NCBI GenBank assembly: GCA_947480015.1
Contig: CANKBS010000013.1
Coordinates: forward strand, 41,022-105,021
Origin: Sphingobacteriaceae bacterium
GTDB taxonomy: Bacteria > Bacteroidota > Bacteroidia > B-17B0 > Aurantibacillaceae
DNA length: 64,000 nucleotides
Direction of reading: 5' to 3'
Shown here: positions 44,231-53,910 of the stretch, one piece after another
Layout: every line of letters begins with the position of its first letter
How positions within the stretch are numbered: position 1 is the stretch's first letter
The notes under the pieces: generated by a model
The model's database searches: none
The model's input: the letters and a program-made list of their open reading frames with translations, nothing else
What the model was told of the DNA's origin: nothing
Translations under genes and position numbers: made by a program

Positions 44231-46144
44231 TTATTTTACTTCTTCAAAATCAACATCGGTTACGTTTTCGGTGTTAGCACCTTGTTTCGCTTGTTCGCCA
44301 CCGTTAGCTTGACCTGCATTTGCACCAGCATCCTGATTAGGTTGTTGTGCTTTGTACATGTCTTCGCTGGCTGCGCTCCAGGCTGCATTCATAGTTGCCA
44401 AAGCGGCATCAATTTTTGCAAGATCCTTAGAAGCGTGTGCTGCTTTTAACTCGGTTAAAGCGTTTTCGATAGTTGTTTTTTTCTCAGCCGGAATTTTATC
44501 GCCGTATTCTTTTAATTGTTTTTCGGTTTGAAAAATCAAAGCATCAGCTTCGTTTAATTTCTCAACTTCTTCTTTTGCTTTTTTATCGGATTCCGCATTA
44601 ATTTCGGCTTCACGTTTCATGCGATCAATTTCTTCCTGCGTTAAACCACTTTTTGCTTCAATACGAATGTTATGCGATTTTCCGGTAGCTTTATCTTTCG
44701 CACTCACGTTTAAAATACCATTTGCATCAATATCCAAGGTTACTTCAATTTGAGGGACACCACGTTGCGCAGGCGGAATACCATCCAGGTTAAATTCACC
44801 TAATTTACGGTTGTCTTTAGCCATTGGACGTTCGCCTTGATAAACCACAATTTGTACCGAAGGTTGGTTATCGGCAGCAGTACTGAAATCCTGAGATTTT
44901 TTTGTTGGTATGGTTGTATTCGACTCAATTAATTTAGTGAATACACCTCCCATAGTTTCGATACCCAATGATAAAGGTGTAACATCTAATAACAAGACAT
45001 CTTTTACTTCACCGGTTAACACACCACCTTGAATGGCAGCGCCTAAAGCCACAACCTCATCGGGGTTAACACTTCTGTTTGGTGCTTTACCAAAAAACTT
45101 TTCTACAGCAGCCTGAATCGCAGGAATACGGGTAGAACCACCTACTAAAATAATTTCGTTGATGTCTTTTGTATCAAGGCCGGCATTTTTTAAGGCCGAG
45201 CGACAAGGAGCAATGGTACGTTGTATTAAACTGTCGGCTAATTGTTCGAATTTTGCGCGGGTTAAGGTTTTAACCAAGTGTTTTGGCATGCCGTTAACAG
45301 GCATAATATACGGCAAATTAATTTCGGTGCTGGTAGAGTTCGATAATTCAATCTTCGCTTTTTCGGCACCTTCTTTTAAACGTTGTAATGCCATAGCATC
45401 CAAACGTAAATCAAGACCTTCTTCCTTTTTAAACTCGTCGGCTAACCAATCAATGATGACTTGATCAAAATCGTCACCACCTAAGTGCGTATCACCATCA
45501 GTGCTTTTCACTTCAAATACACCATCACCTAATTCCAAAACTGAAACGTCATGTGTACCACCACCACAGTCAAACACCACAATTTTCATGTCTATGTTTT
45601 TCTTGTCCATGCCATAAGCAAGGGCAGCAGCAGTAGGTTCGTTAATGATACGTTTTACTTTTAAGCCGGCAATTTCACCTGCTTCTTTGGTAGCTTGACG
45701 TTGTGCGTCGTTAAAATAGGCCGGTACAGTAATAACCGCTTCGGTTACTTCAGTTCCCAAATAATCTTCAGCTGTTTTTTTCATTTTTTGTAAAATGATA
45801 GCTGAAACCTCTTGCGGGGTATATTTGCGGTCGTCAATTTGAACGCGTGGAGTATTGTTATCTCCTTTAACTACTGAATAGGGCACGCGGGTTGCTTCCT
45901 GACTCACCTCATCAAAAGTATGACCCATAAAACGTTTGATTGAATAAACGGTTTTTTTAGGGTTAGTAATTGCCTGACGTTTAGCCGGATCACCCACTTT
46001 TCGCTCGCCACCTTCTACAAAAGCAACTACTGAAGGTGTGGTACGTTTTCCTTCATTATTCGCAATCACTACAGGTTCGTTACCTTCCATAACTGAAACA
46101 CAGCTATTGGTGGTTCCTAAATCTATTCCTATTATTTTTCCCAT
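44231..46144 (-). CDS. dnaK: molecular chaperone DnaK (Hsp70)
   Basis: A 637-aa Hsp70 that binds and refolds unfolded proteins with DnaJ and GrpE. Both domains are complete: nucleotide-binding domain ([48 protein letters not shown]) and substrate-binding domain with lid ([33 protein letters not shown]) and a Gly/Gln/Ala-rich C-terminal tail ending TDVDFEEVK. Length is normal. dnaJ and grpE are not adjacent. A perfect palindrome lies 86 bp upstream of the ATG. Confidence 0.99.
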   Translation of the reverse strand: MGKIIGIDLGTTNSCVSVMEGNEPVVIANNEGKRTTPSVVAFVEGGERKVGDPAKRQAITNPKKTVYSIKRFMGHTFDEVSQEATRVPYSVVKGDNNTPRVQIDDRKYTPQEVSAIILQKMKKTAEDYLGTEVTEAVITVPAYFNDAQRQATKEAGEIAGLKVKRIINEPTAAALAYGMDKKNIDMKIVVFDCGGGTHDVSVLELGDGVFEVKSTDGDTHLGGDDFDQVIIDWLADEFKKEEGLDLRLDAMALQRLKEGAEKAKIELSNSTSTEINLPYIMPVNGMPKHLVKTLTRAKFEQLADSLIQRTIAPCRSALKNAGLDTKDINEIILVGGSTRIPAIQAAVEKFFGKAPNRSVNPDEVVALGAAIQGGVLTGEVKDVLLLDVTPLSLGIETMGGVFTKLIESNTTIPTKKSQDFSTAADNQPSVQIVVYQGERPMAKDNRKLGEFNLDGIPPAQRGVPQIEVTLDIDANGILNVSAKDKATGKSHNIRIEAKSGLTQEEIDRMKREAEINAESDKKAKEEVEKLNEADALIFQTEKQLKEYGDKIPAEKKTTIENALTELKAAHASKDLAKIDAALATMNAAWSAASEDMYKAQQPNQDAGANAGQANGGEQAKQGANTENVTDVDFEEVK

Positions 46145-46229
46145 TTTTGTTGTTGTTATAAATTGTAAATACTAAAATTCTATTTATGGCTTTCAATTAA
46201 TATGCCAAAAGGGATTCAAATAAAATTTC

Positions 46230-46242
46230 TGACAGACTGTCA
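46230..46242. promoter_or_regulatory. perfect inverted repeat TGACAG-A-CTGTCA upstream of dnaK (candidate operator)
   Basis: A 13-bp palindrome with 6-bp arms and a single central base, 86-98 bp before the dnaK ATG. It is not the CIRCE element (TTAGCACTC-N9-GAGTGCTAA) and no standard heat-shock box is seen. Its symmetry and place suggest a regulator-binding site for heat or oxidative-stress control, but the regulator is unknown. Confidence 0.4.
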
Positions 46243-46307
46243 TTTTAGTTGGTAAATTGTGAAAATAATGTCGTAAAAGAGTGGTTTTGCGCTAATTAAT
46301 GGCAGGT

Positions 46308-47381
46308 TTACCTGCAGGTACGGGGCTTCAGATCATAAGCCAAAAACTGGTATCGACAGGTATAGGGGTTACTAGCAAATTCGTTAATAAAGGAGCTTGA
46401 CAGTTCTTTCGTGATTGAAAAACGCGAACGGAACGTAAAAATTCCAATGGCCGCAGCGTTATCAAAATTGGTATAAAGGGGTTTGTTTTGTCCTAAACTT
46501 AAGGAAGGTTTTGAGTATTCAATATAATCGATATAATCTTGTGAAGTAGAATAAATAAGATATTGAATTTTATACATCTTTCTTCCAATCACATCAGGCA
46601 GGCTCATTTTAGATAAGGCAGAGCCCACTGTGGAAAAAATATCAAAGCCTTTAAAGTCGGTTTTAAGCATGCCATTAAAAGGCCCACTAGTAGCCACATC
46701 TTTCAACGCCAAATTATTGAAATTATAATCCACATAGCGATAGGTGTTACCCGTAAATATGGAGTCATAAAAATGCAAGCGTATAGATGGTTGAAATAAT
46801 TTAGCCTCATTAGGAAATGGCCTGAATTTAATATCGTAAGTTAAATTTTGATTGGAATAATCAATATACTCGTTTGGTGCTGTGCCAGGATTATAGGGAT
46901 AATAGGGTGAAGTTAAAGGAATAAAGCCAGATGGGCGCACGGAGTCAAGTGACGAAGCCCTAGCGCTAAAAGAATTGCCGGTTTTTTTATTGATGACCGT
47001 TAAGGTGTAGGTACCATAGGTTGCCAATTTATCTGAACACACATATATGCGTTGAATCGGATTAAATTTACCTTCCAGCGCAATTACTACTGAATCGTGA
47101 AACACATTTGTCTCAATGATATTATTATTGAAATGTTTTAATGTAACAATTAATTCACCAGCAGGGTAGTTAATAGAATCGGCCACTTTGGCCATTTGAT
47201 TCGCGTCACCTTCACCCAAAAACACCTTGTTGATGCGAATCATTTGTAGTTTGGCCTGTGGATTTAAAACCGCAAAAATACTCGGAAATTCCTTATAAGG
47301 CGCATTTAGCTTAAGGTCATTCTTACACATGCTTAGCAGCAACACCAATGGTATAAAAAGGACTAGGGCACGAAACTTCAT
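46308..47381 (-). CDS. DUF4249-like lipoprotein
   Basis: A 357-aa lipoprotein (Cys19, LLSMC) with an immunoglobulin-like beta-sandwich layout resembling the DUF4249 family found across Bacteroidota: FPSIFAVLNPQAKLQMIRIN, VFLGEGDANQMAK and the closing Cys-containing tail NPYTCRYQFLAYDLKPRTC. Members often sit beside TonB receptors, but no such gene adjoins this one. A TATCTTTG box lies 5 bp upstream of the start, so its transcript may be almost leaderless. Two C-terminal cysteines could form a disulfide. Function unknown. Confidence 0.7.
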   Translation of the reverse strand: MKFRALVLFIPLVLLLSMCKNDLKLNAPYKEFPSIFAVLNPQAKLQMIRINKVFLGEGDANQMAKVADSINYPAGELIVTLKHFNNNIIETNVFHDSVVIALEGKFNPIQRIYVCSDKLATYGTYTLTVINKKTGNSFSARASSLDSVRPSGFIPLTSPYYPYNPGTAPNEYIDYSNQNLTYDIKFRPFPNEAKLFQPSIRLHFYDSIFTGNTYRYVDYNFNNLALKDVATSGPFNGMLKTDFKGFDIFSTVGSALSKMSLPDVIGRKMYKIQYLIYSTSQDYIDYIEYSKPSLSLGQNKPLYTNFDNAAAIGIFTFRSRFSITKELSSSFINEFASNPYTCRYQFLAYDLKPRTCR

Positions 47382-47410
47382 CTGTCAAAGATACATCAAA
47401 TTTTGAGTCC

Positions 47411-48787
47411 TTATAATTCCTTCAGTTTTTGGTGGAGATTTTTATATAAAGTGCCAAAACCAGGGTATAAGTGGTTAGAAAAGCTACGCTCGTGATACAC
47501 CGATATAAAATAGCCCTCTGTTTTTTTGATTTCTTTGGCCAATTCAAACATAGAATGAAAGGCAGTTTGTGGATCTATTTTTTCATAAACGGTATAAGCC
47601 CCGTCCATGGCGCAAAAAGGAACAAAAAGTAAATCCTTGACTTTTTCCTCACTTAAATCGTAATAATAAAAAGGATGCGAGGTACCCGCTCTGAAACCGG
47701 GCATGGAAGCGAAACCCATGCTGAAGTCGGCAATGATGCCATTTTGAATTAATAAATTGGGCGTGCTTCGAATATCAAAACGTAAAAAATGTTGGCGCGA
47801 TAAAATTGTTTTGCATGCACTGACTTTTGAAAAAAGTTGAATTTCATTTTTCAACAGTTCTTTGTTTTGCGAGGAGTTGTAGGAAGGATGAATCCCAAAA
47901 AGCGCCCAATTTTGTTTTATGAGTTTAAACACCTTTTCAAAGGCGCCGCTATTAGGCTTTACAGTTCTATCAAATTTAGTTCCACTTTTGAATAGGAAAA
48001 AATAAATGAGCGGGATTTTGAGTTCAAAACAAAAATCCGAAATCTCTTCGTAAATATTAAAGGGATCGGCTTTTTTACCACGAAGCACAAGCAGTCTTTC
48101 TTTTAAATTCACAAAATCAAATTTTATGATATCCTTGGCCACGGCGCCCACTGTTCTTAGTGCACCCTTCGATTGGTAGGCATATAAATTATCTACATCA
48201 ATGGTGCTAATTAGTTTAAATTGTTTTGGTGGAAAATTAACTGTTGGATGTTGCGCGAGTAAACGCAGTTTAAATTCGAGAATCCATCTGTCAACAACCG
48301 GAACCTGAAGTAACTTATGTTTAAATAAAATACTTTCAGCCGCTTCAAAACGCTGGTGTTTGTCTTTGGAGTACCTCTGCCATTCTTCGTAACGGGAAAT
48401 AAAATAAAAAACAGCTGAAAAAATATCGAAGTGCAGACTAGTTGTTTCGTTTGTGTTTTGGTTTGGATAAAAATAAAGATGGTCGTTTTTAAAAAAAGCT
48501 TCCGGTTTATTTTCCTGAATTCCTTTTTCGCTTAAGAGGCCATGCGGGTGAATTGAAAATACATTGGGAATTAGTTCAGCAGAATAATTTATTTTTAGCT
48601 CATGCGATGCCTTGAAATCATTGAGCTGATTGGTGATGCGGTAATTTAGTTTTAAGACTGTATTAAATATAAATCCACACACGTAGTCCAATCGCGGACT
48701 TAGTTCAGTTGCGTAAATGAGTACAAACGCATTGTCGGATTTTAGTTCCAGATTAAGTAATGCATGTAAACCTTGCTTATTGAGCAT
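47411..48787 (-). CDS. polysaccharide deacetylase-family protein (DUF7033-type)
   Basis: A 458-aa protein without signal peptide. The C-terminal half has the carbohydrate esterase 4 / polysaccharide deacetylase pattern: STIDVDNLYAYQ (metal Asp region), FGIHPSYNSSQNK (His motif), ILSRQHFLRFDIRSTPNLL and DFSMGFASMPGFRAGTSHPF. The N-terminal half (about 1-190) is a domain of the type usually called DUF7033. In related Bacteroidota it is found near cell-envelope genes. Activity on N-acetylated sugars is inferred from the family only. It is transcribed in the same direction as the DUF4249-like gene, 30 bp upstream of it. Confidence 0.85.
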   Translation of the reverse strand: MLNKQGLHALLNLELKSDNAFVLIYATELSPRLDYVCGFIFNTVLKLNYRITNQLNDFKASHELKINYSAELIPNVFSIHPHGLLSEKGIQENKPEAFFKNDHLYFYPNQNTNETTSLHFDIFSAVFYFISRYEEWQRYSKDKHQRFEAAESILFKHKLLQVPVVDRWILEFKLRLLAQHPTVNFPPKQFKLISTIDVDNLYAYQSKGALRTVGAVAKDIIKFDFVNLKERLLVLRGKKADPFNIYEEISDFCFELKIPLIYFFLFKSGTKFDRTVKPNSGAFEKVFKLIKQNWALFGIHPSYNSSQNKELLKNEIQLFSKVSACKTILSRQHFLRFDIRSTPNLLIQNGIIADFSMGFASMPGFRAGTSHPFYYYDLSEEKVKDLLFVPFCAMDGAYTVYEKIDPQTAFHSMFELAKEIKKTEGYFISVYHERSFSNHLYPGFGTLYKNLHQKLKEL

Positions 48788-48844
48788 AGACTAAAGGTAT
48801 CAATATTCGACTAAATTTGTTTCATTTCGGCGTTTTGAAGCAAA

Positions 48845-48872
48845 AAAAAAGCTGCCCGAAGACAGCCTTTTT
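48845..48872 (-). terminator. metK terminator with UUCG tetraloop
   Basis: On the minus strand, downstream of the metK stop, a 12-bp stem (two wobble pairs) is closed by C(TTCG)G, the classic hyperstable tetraloop, and followed by a run of Ts (48850-48842). It is a clean rho-independent terminator. Confidence 0.85.
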
Positions 48873-48886
48873 AAGTGTTACGTTTT

Positions 48887-50140
48887 TTATTTCACTTTAA
48901 ACGCTGCTTTTACTTTAGCTACGTAATCTAATTTCTCCCAAGTAAACAATTCCACTTTCATGGTTTTAACTTTTCCATCAGGCGATTTAAATGTTTTGGT
49001 GATGACTTCGTTTTTACGTCCCATGTGTCCATAAGCAGCAGTTTCGCTATACATTGGGGTGCGTAATTTAAAACGTTGTTCGATAAAGTATGGACGCATG
49101 TCAAATACTTTTTCTACAATTTTAGCGATCTGACCATCGGTCATTTTTACTTTTGCTGTACCATAGGTATCAATAAAAATACCCATTGGTTGTGCAACGC
49201 CGATAGCGTATGACACTTGAACCAGTACTTCAGAACAAATACCGGCCGCTACTAAATTTTTCGCAATGTGACGGGTGGCATAAGCCGCGCTTCTGTCAAC
49301 TTTACTTGGATCTTTACCCGAGAAAGCTCCACCACCGTGAGCACCTTTTCCACCGTAAGTATCCACAATAATTTTACGACCGGTTAAGCCGGTATCGCCA
49401 TGTGGACCACCGATTACAAATTTACCGGTTGGGTTAATGTGGTAATTGATTTTGTTATTAAAGAGGTGTGCGTATTTAGGATATTTCTTTTTAACGCGGG
49501 GAATTAAAATATCAACGATGTCTTTTTTAATTTTCGCAAGCATTTTCGGCTCAGCAGCAAAATCATCGTGTTGTGTCGAAACCACAATGGCATCAATACG
49601 TACCGGTACATTATCATCACTGTACTCTAAAGTAACTTGTGATTTTGCATCGGGACGTAAATATTTAATTTCTTTGTTTTCACGACGAAGCGCCGCTAAT
49701 TCTAATAAGATACCGTGAGCAAGATCTAGAGCCAAAGGCATGTAGTTATCCGTTTCGTTGGTTGCATAACCAAACATCATACCTTGATCACCTGCACCTT
49801 GTTCTTCTTTCTTTTTACGATCAACACCTTGGTTAATATCGGCTGATTGTTCGTGAATGGCAGAAAGAATACCGCAAGAATTTGCTTCAAACATGTATTC
49901 CGATTTGGTATAACCTATTTTACGAATCACTTCGCGGGCTATTTCCTGTACATCCAAATATGCTTTGGATTTCACTTCTCCGGCTAAAATAACCTGGCCG
50001 GTTGTTACCAGCGTTTCGCAAGCCACTTTACTTTGTGGATCGAAGGCTAAGAAGTTATCAATTAATGCGTCAGAGATCTGATCTGCTACTTTGTCCGGAT
50101 GTCCTTCTGACACCGATTCTGATGTAAATAAATATCCCAT
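48887..50140 (-). CDS. metK: S-adenosylmethionine synthetase
   Basis: A 417-aa cytoplasmic enzyme that makes SAM from methionine and ATP. All family motifs are present: [52 protein letters not shown] and [20 protein letters not shown]. Length is slightly long (usual 385-400), mostly from an insertion of charged residues in the middle, typical of Bacteroidota. It has its own promoter and terminator and no SAM riboswitch: the leader between promoter and ATG is only about 40 nt. Confidence 0.98.
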   Translation of the reverse strand: MGYLFTSESVSEGHPDKVADQISDALIDNFLAFDPQSKVACETLVTTGQVILAGEVKSKAYLDVQEIAREVIRKIGYTKSEYMFEANSCGILSAIHEQSADINQGVDRKKKEEQGAGDQGMMFGYATNETDNYMPLALDLAHGILLELAALRRENKEIKYLRPDAKSQVTLEYSDDNVPVRIDAIVVSTQHDDFAAEPKMLAKIKKDIVDILIPRVKKKYPKYAHLFNNKINYHINPTGKFVIGGPHGDTGLTGRKIIVDTYGGKGAHGGGAFSGKDPSKVDRSAAYATRHIAKNLVAAGICSEVLVQVSYAIGVAQPMGIFIDTYGTAKVKMTDGQIAKIVEKVFDMRPYFIEQRFKLRTPMYSETAAYGHMGRKNEVITKTFKSPDGKVKTMKVELFTWEKLDYVAKVKAAFKVK

Positions 50141-50187
50141 TTTAATTAGGTATTGTTTGTTTTTGTTTGATTAATTTTTGTGAGTTT

Positions 50188-50218
50188 CAAATGTAAGTGG
50201 TTGGGTGGGAATAAACAA
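50188..50218 (-). promoter_or_regulatory. promoter of metK (TTG-N20-TACATTTG)
   Basis: The minus strand shows TTG (50218-50216), a 20-bp spacer and TACATTTG (50195-50188), the same architecture as the tRNA-Val promoter in this window. It starts 48 bp before the ATG. Confidence 0.65.
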
Positions 50219-50319
50219 ATTATTTTGAAGGTCTTCTGTTATTGTAATTGGAAGCTTCGCATTCATAGGTTTATTCACCAAGTCGGATGTTTTTAAATTT
50301 TTGATCAACAAAATTAGAA

Positions 50320-51123
50320 TTAAACTTTTGTCTTTAATAACATGTTATTCACAATACTTACTAAAATATAAAGAATAATAATAAGCGGAATGGCAACAAA
50401 CTGAAGGATAATGAGTAAAAGAACGGAAGTAAGTAGAAACAGATAAATCATTTTATTTTCCTGCCAACCAAAACTCTTGAACTTAAGGGCAAAGAGGGGG
50501 ATTTCGGCAATGAGCAGGTAACTGAAAATACCGGTTATTGTCAGTAAAAACCAGGCTTCATCCAACATGTCAATAATAAAACTATAAGAAGGCTGGAAGG
50601 CCAGAATTAGTGGTAAGGAAACTATGAACATGGCATTGGCCGGGGTTGGCAGACCAATAAAAGAGGTACTTTGTCGGGTATCGTTGTTAAATTTGGCCAA
50701 TCGAATAGCCGAAAAAAGAGTGAGTACAAAGCCCAAATAAGGTAAAAGGGAATCGGACTTTAAATTCAGATTGGCGTTCATCCATAATTGCTCGCCTATG
50801 TTTTGAGAATTGGCTGCCAGCTCATCAATGGCCTCACTCGAGTCTTCTTTGGCCACTGCAAATAAAATGAGTTTAAACATTACCACACCGGGCACTGCAC
50901 CAAACGTCACCATGTCGGCCAAACTATCCAAATCTTTACCAATGGCCGAACTTACCTTCAGTAAACGCGCCATAAAGCCATCCAGAAAATCAAAAATGAG
51001 AGCAAAACCCACAAAATAAGCAGCCCATACCAAATCGCCATCAAAGGCTTTAACCAGAGCTAAACAACCGCAGGCTAAATTAGCGCAGGTGATGGAGTTA
51101 GGAATATGCCTCTTAATATTCAT
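50320..51123 (-). CDS. pssA: CDP-diacylglycerol--serine O-phosphatidyltransferase
   Basis: A 267-aa integral membrane enzyme that makes phosphatidylserine, the precursor of phosphatidylethanolamine. The CDP-alcohol phosphatidyltransferase motif DG-x2-AR-x8-G-x3-D-x3-D is seen in DFLDGFMARLLKVSSAIGKD and LDSLADMV. About seven membrane segments. A loop of charged residues (about 100-125) splits the usual pattern. No neighbour of related function; the gene starts about 330 bp from the ABC-F gene across a REP-like cluster. Confidence 0.93.
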   Translation of the reverse strand: MNIKRHIPNSITCANLACGCLALVKAFDGDLVWAAYFVGFALIFDFLDGFMARLLKVSSAIGKDLDSLADMVTFGAVPGVVMFKLILFAVAKEDSSEAIDELAANSQNIGEQLWMNANLNLKSDSLLPYLGFVLTLFSAIRLAKFNNDTRQSTSFIGLPTPANAMFIVSLPLILAFQPSYSFIIDMLDEAWFLLTITGIFSYLLIAEIPLFALKFKSFGWQENKMIYLFLLTSVLLLIILQFVAIPLIIILYILVSIVNNMLLKTKV

Positions 51124-51245
51124 TTTATTTACAATTTTTTGATTGACAATTTACAATTGAGAGTTCTAATTTGGAAATAACAATAATAACGAATTTTTAT
51201 TGAATCATGCATGCCACTCATTTGAACCTAATGAACACTTTGAAC

Positions 51246-51451
51246 CACACTTCGACTACGCTCAGTGCGAGCATGAGTGATATTAGATTACCATTCGACG
51301 CCGCTCAGGGCAAGCATAAGAAAACCTATGAGCTTTTTTAATCAAATTAAATCTTTAGAACAATTTTGAACGTCACCCTGAGCCCGCCGAAGGGTTGAAC
51401 AATTTTGAACGTCACCCTGAGCCTGCCGAAGGGTTGAACAATTTTGAACCC
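51246..51451. repeat. REP-like cluster: TTCGAC...CTCAG and inverted CACCCTGAG...CCGAAGGG units
   Basis: In the 331-bp gap between pssA and the ABC-F gene, two units (51250-51277 TTCGACTACGCTCAG-type; 51292-51320 TTCGACGCCGCTCAG-type) are followed by a tandem 39-bp repeat of the opposite orientation: 51358-51396 and 51397-51435 (each GAACAATTTTGAACGTCACC then CTGAGCC(C/T)GCCGAAGGGTT), and a partial third unit 51436-51451 that ends 4 bp before the ABC-F stop codon. Such motifs (CTTCGGC...GCTCAGGGTG) are known, scattered intergenic repeats of Bacteroidota. The remaining parts of the gap (51124-51245) show nothing else. Confidence 0.8.
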
Positions 51452-51454
51452 TTT

Positions 51455-53386
51455 CTATCCAATAACTTTGCCGCTAAGGTCTTCCCATTTCTGCATCTCA
51501 AGTTCGAGATCTTTTTTTAATTTTTCGTAATTGGCAAAAAAGGTTTTATCGTTCATCAACTTTGTATATTCATCTGCATTGGCCAATTTATCATCGCATT
51601 CTTTTATTTTAGCTTCAAGATTGGTAATGCTTTCTTCTACTTTTTTAATCTGACTTTTTATGGCTTTTTGTTCGGCTTCGTTTGATTTAGGCGCTGCCGG
51701 TTGACTGACAACCGCCACCGGTTTGGCCGCCGCTTCTACCTTTTTTTCTTTTTTATCCAAATCCAATTCATTTAAACGCTCCACTTTACGCAAGGCCATA
51801 AATTCTTCAATGTCGCACAAATGTTCTTTTACCATGCCATCGCGAAATTCGAATAAACGATCGCAAATGCCTTTCATAAAATCCCTATCGTGACTCACCA
51901 TAATTACGGTGCCTTCATAATCAATCAATGCACGTTTTAAAATATCTTTCGAGCGTATATCCAAGTGATTGGTGGGCTCATCCATTAATAATAAATTGTA
52001 AGGCTCCAGCAAAAGTTTACATAAAGCTAAACGTCCGCGTTCTCCCCCACTTAACACCTGTACTTTTTTATCAATGTCGTCACCCCTAAATAAAAACGAA
52101 CCCAGTAAACCTCTCACCTGACGGCGCACTTCGCCAACAGCCGCTTCATCAATGGTTTCAAAAACGGTTTTTTTAGGGTCGAGTTTCTCTTCCTGATCTT
52201 GTTCAAAATAACCCATTAATACACTGTGACCTAAAACAATCTTACCTTCATAATCAACTTTTTTGGCAATCATTTTCATCATGGTACTTTTTCCTTCACC
52301 GTTACGTCCAACCAATCCAATCTTCTCGCCTTTGGTAATGATAAATTCAGCACCCGAAAAAATATGTTTTGGTCCGTAATTTTTTGCAGCGTTCTCAACC
52401 GTTACCACAATTTTACCACTGTGTGCAGGTGCCGGAAAGCGGAAGTTCATGCTCATGGTATCATCGTCATCGATCTCCACACGTTCCATACGATCTAACT
52501 TTTTAATGAGCGATTGCGCAAATGCGGCCTTACTGGCCTTGGCGCGGTACTTATCAATCAATACTTCTGTTTGATCAATTATTTTTTGTTGATTTTTTGC
52601 CGCGTTTTCCTGTTGCTCACGACGTTCTTTACGTAAAATGAGGTAACGCGAATAATTGGTTTTGTAGTCGTAAATTTTTTGATTGGAAATTTCGATGGTA
52701 CGGTTGGTTACATTATCTAAAAATGTTTTATCGTGGGAAATGAGCAATACTGAGCCGGCAAAGGTCTCCATAAATTCTTCCAGCCACATGATGGCTTCAA
52801 TATCCAAGTGATTGGTAGGCTCATCGAGTAATAACACATCGGGTTTTTGTAAGAGCAATTTGGCCAGCTCAATGCGCATGCGCCATCCTCCGCTAAACTC
52901 AGCGGTTTGACGATCAAAATCCTTACGGTCAAAACCTAAACCTTTTAAAATCTTTTCTATCTCTTCATGCACATTACTGGCACCAAGCATATCCAAACGG
53001 GTATACACATCGGTTTGCTCTTCAATTAACTGCGAATATTCTTTGCTTTCATAATCGGTGCGGGTTTCAAACTGATGGTTAATTTCAACGATGCGGTTTT
53101 CTAATTGCTGAATTTCTTCAAAAGCCGATTCGGTTTCTTCAAACACTGTGCGTCCGTGCTGGTGAATCATATCCTGTGGCAAATAGCCTATTTTACAGGA
53201 CTTCGGCATGGAGATCTCGCCTTTAGTTGGGTTTTGGTTGCCCGATAAAATTTTGAGTAAGGTAGATTTACCGGCACCGTTTTTTCCGGCTAAACCAATC
53301 CGATCTTTCGCATTTATTAAAAAGGAAATGTTATCAAAAAGGTCGTGCCCTCCAAAACTCACTGTTACACCATTAACTGAAATCAT
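51455..53386 (-). CDS. ABC-F family ATP-binding protein
   Basis: A 643-aa protein with two ABC ATPase domains and no membrane part. Walker A GLAGKNGAGKSTLLK and GLVGRNGEGKSTMMK, ABC signatures EFSGGWRMRIELAKLL and LSGGERGRLALCKLL, Walker B LLLDEPTNHLD and LLMDEPTNHLD. A linker (about 225-320) with a long helical arm and a C-terminal Lys/Glu-rich coiled coil (about 560-643) follow. ABC-F proteins act on the ribosome, relieving stalled translation or protecting it from antibiotics; this one looks like Uup/YbiT-type general factors rather than a dedicated resistance protein. The ATG at 53386 is preferred over a TTG 6 bp upstream. A TATCTTTG box lies 21 bp before it. Confidence 0.93.
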   Translation of the reverse strand: MISVNGVTVSFGGHDLFDNISFLINAKDRIGLAGKNGAGKSTLLKILSGNQNPTKGEISMPKSCKIGYLPQDMIHQHGRTVFEETESAFEEIQQLENRIVEINHQFETRTDYESKEYSQLIEEQTDVYTRLDMLGASNVHEEIEKILKGLGFDRKDFDRQTAEFSGGWRMRIELAKLLLQKPDVLLLDEPTNHLDIEAIMWLEEFMETFAGSVLLISHDKTFLDNVTNRTIEISNQKIYDYKTNYSRYLILRKERREQQENAAKNQQKIIDQTEVLIDKYRAKASKAAFAQSLIKKLDRMERVEIDDDDTMSMNFRFPAPAHSGKIVVTVENAAKNYGPKHIFSGAEFIITKGEKIGLVGRNGEGKSTMMKMIAKKVDYEGKIVLGHSVLMGYFEQDQEEKLDPKKTVFETIDEAAVGEVRRQVRGLLGSFLFRGDDIDKKVQVLSGGERGRLALCKLLLEPYNLLLMDEPTNHLDIRSKDILKRALIDYEGTVIMVSHDRDFMKGICDRLFEFRDGMVKEHLCDIEEFMALRKVERLNELDLDKKEKKVEAAAKPVAVVSQPAAPKSNEAEQKAIKSQIKKVEESITNLEAKIKECDDKLANADEYTKLMNDKTFFANYEKLKKDLELEMQKWEDLSGKVIG

Positions 53387-53406
53387 GCTCAAAAAATATT
53401 AGGGGG

Positions 53407-53414
53407 CAAAGATA
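53407..53414 (-). promoter_or_regulatory. candidate -7 box of the ABC-F gene
   Basis: The minus strand reads TATCTTTG (TAnnTTTG), 21 bp upstream of the ATG at 53386. No -33 TTG at the normal distance. Confidence 0.4.
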
Positions 53415-53910
53415 AAAAATTTTAAGGGATTCTCGGGTAGGAAGGGATTTTATTTGGTGAATGATGGAAGCTCGAATCATTGCTGTATTGTGGCCAAATG
53501 CCTCGTTAATAGAAACCGGGAAAATTATCACATCGCGCAGGCAGCTCTTATTTTAAGGAAAACATCTGGCATCCTTTCATCTGACCTAAAACTTATTTTC
53601 GCATCCCAAGTTGCAATTATGGCATTAATCCTAGAATCCGATTCCGGATGTTACGCATTTACTTCATCATGTCAGGCTTAAATTTATTGAGCCAAGTCGG
53701 ACGCACAATAACGTTGATGCGCTGAACCTGCATAACTTACCGTTAACATGTTGCCCTGCCGTTCACAATTTATGACGTCTACTTTCCAGATCACTCAATT
53801 TTTGGATGCATCGTTCACGTATACCTACAAAGAATCGTTCATCAGCAAAAGATGACAGCTCTGGTCGTCATCACTACCTAATTACTTATAAAGCCTTTTG
53901 CCGACATGAA
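53415..53910. other. long intergenic region without recognisable gene
   Basis: About 500 bp between the start of the ABC-F gene and the end of dnaE. It contains a poor 75-codon frame (53454-53681, no Bacteroidota-like start, no recognisable product) and a short palindrome ATCCG-ATTC-CGGAT near 53636-53649, but no tRNA, clear promoter or repeat. The DNA looks somewhat more mixed in composition than its neighbours. It may be a decayed gene or a regulatory/untranscribed spacer. Confidence 0.4.

Noticed and set aside
50141..50190. SAM riboswitch in front of metK
   Set aside because: The promoter leaves only about 40 nt of leader, too short for any known SAM riboswitch class of usual size, and no typical stems are seen.
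53454..53681. 75-codon plus-strand frame in the gap between the ABC-F gene and dnaE
   Set aside because: No good start, no Bacteroidota-like composition or recognisable product, no partner genes; kept only as unexplained spacer.
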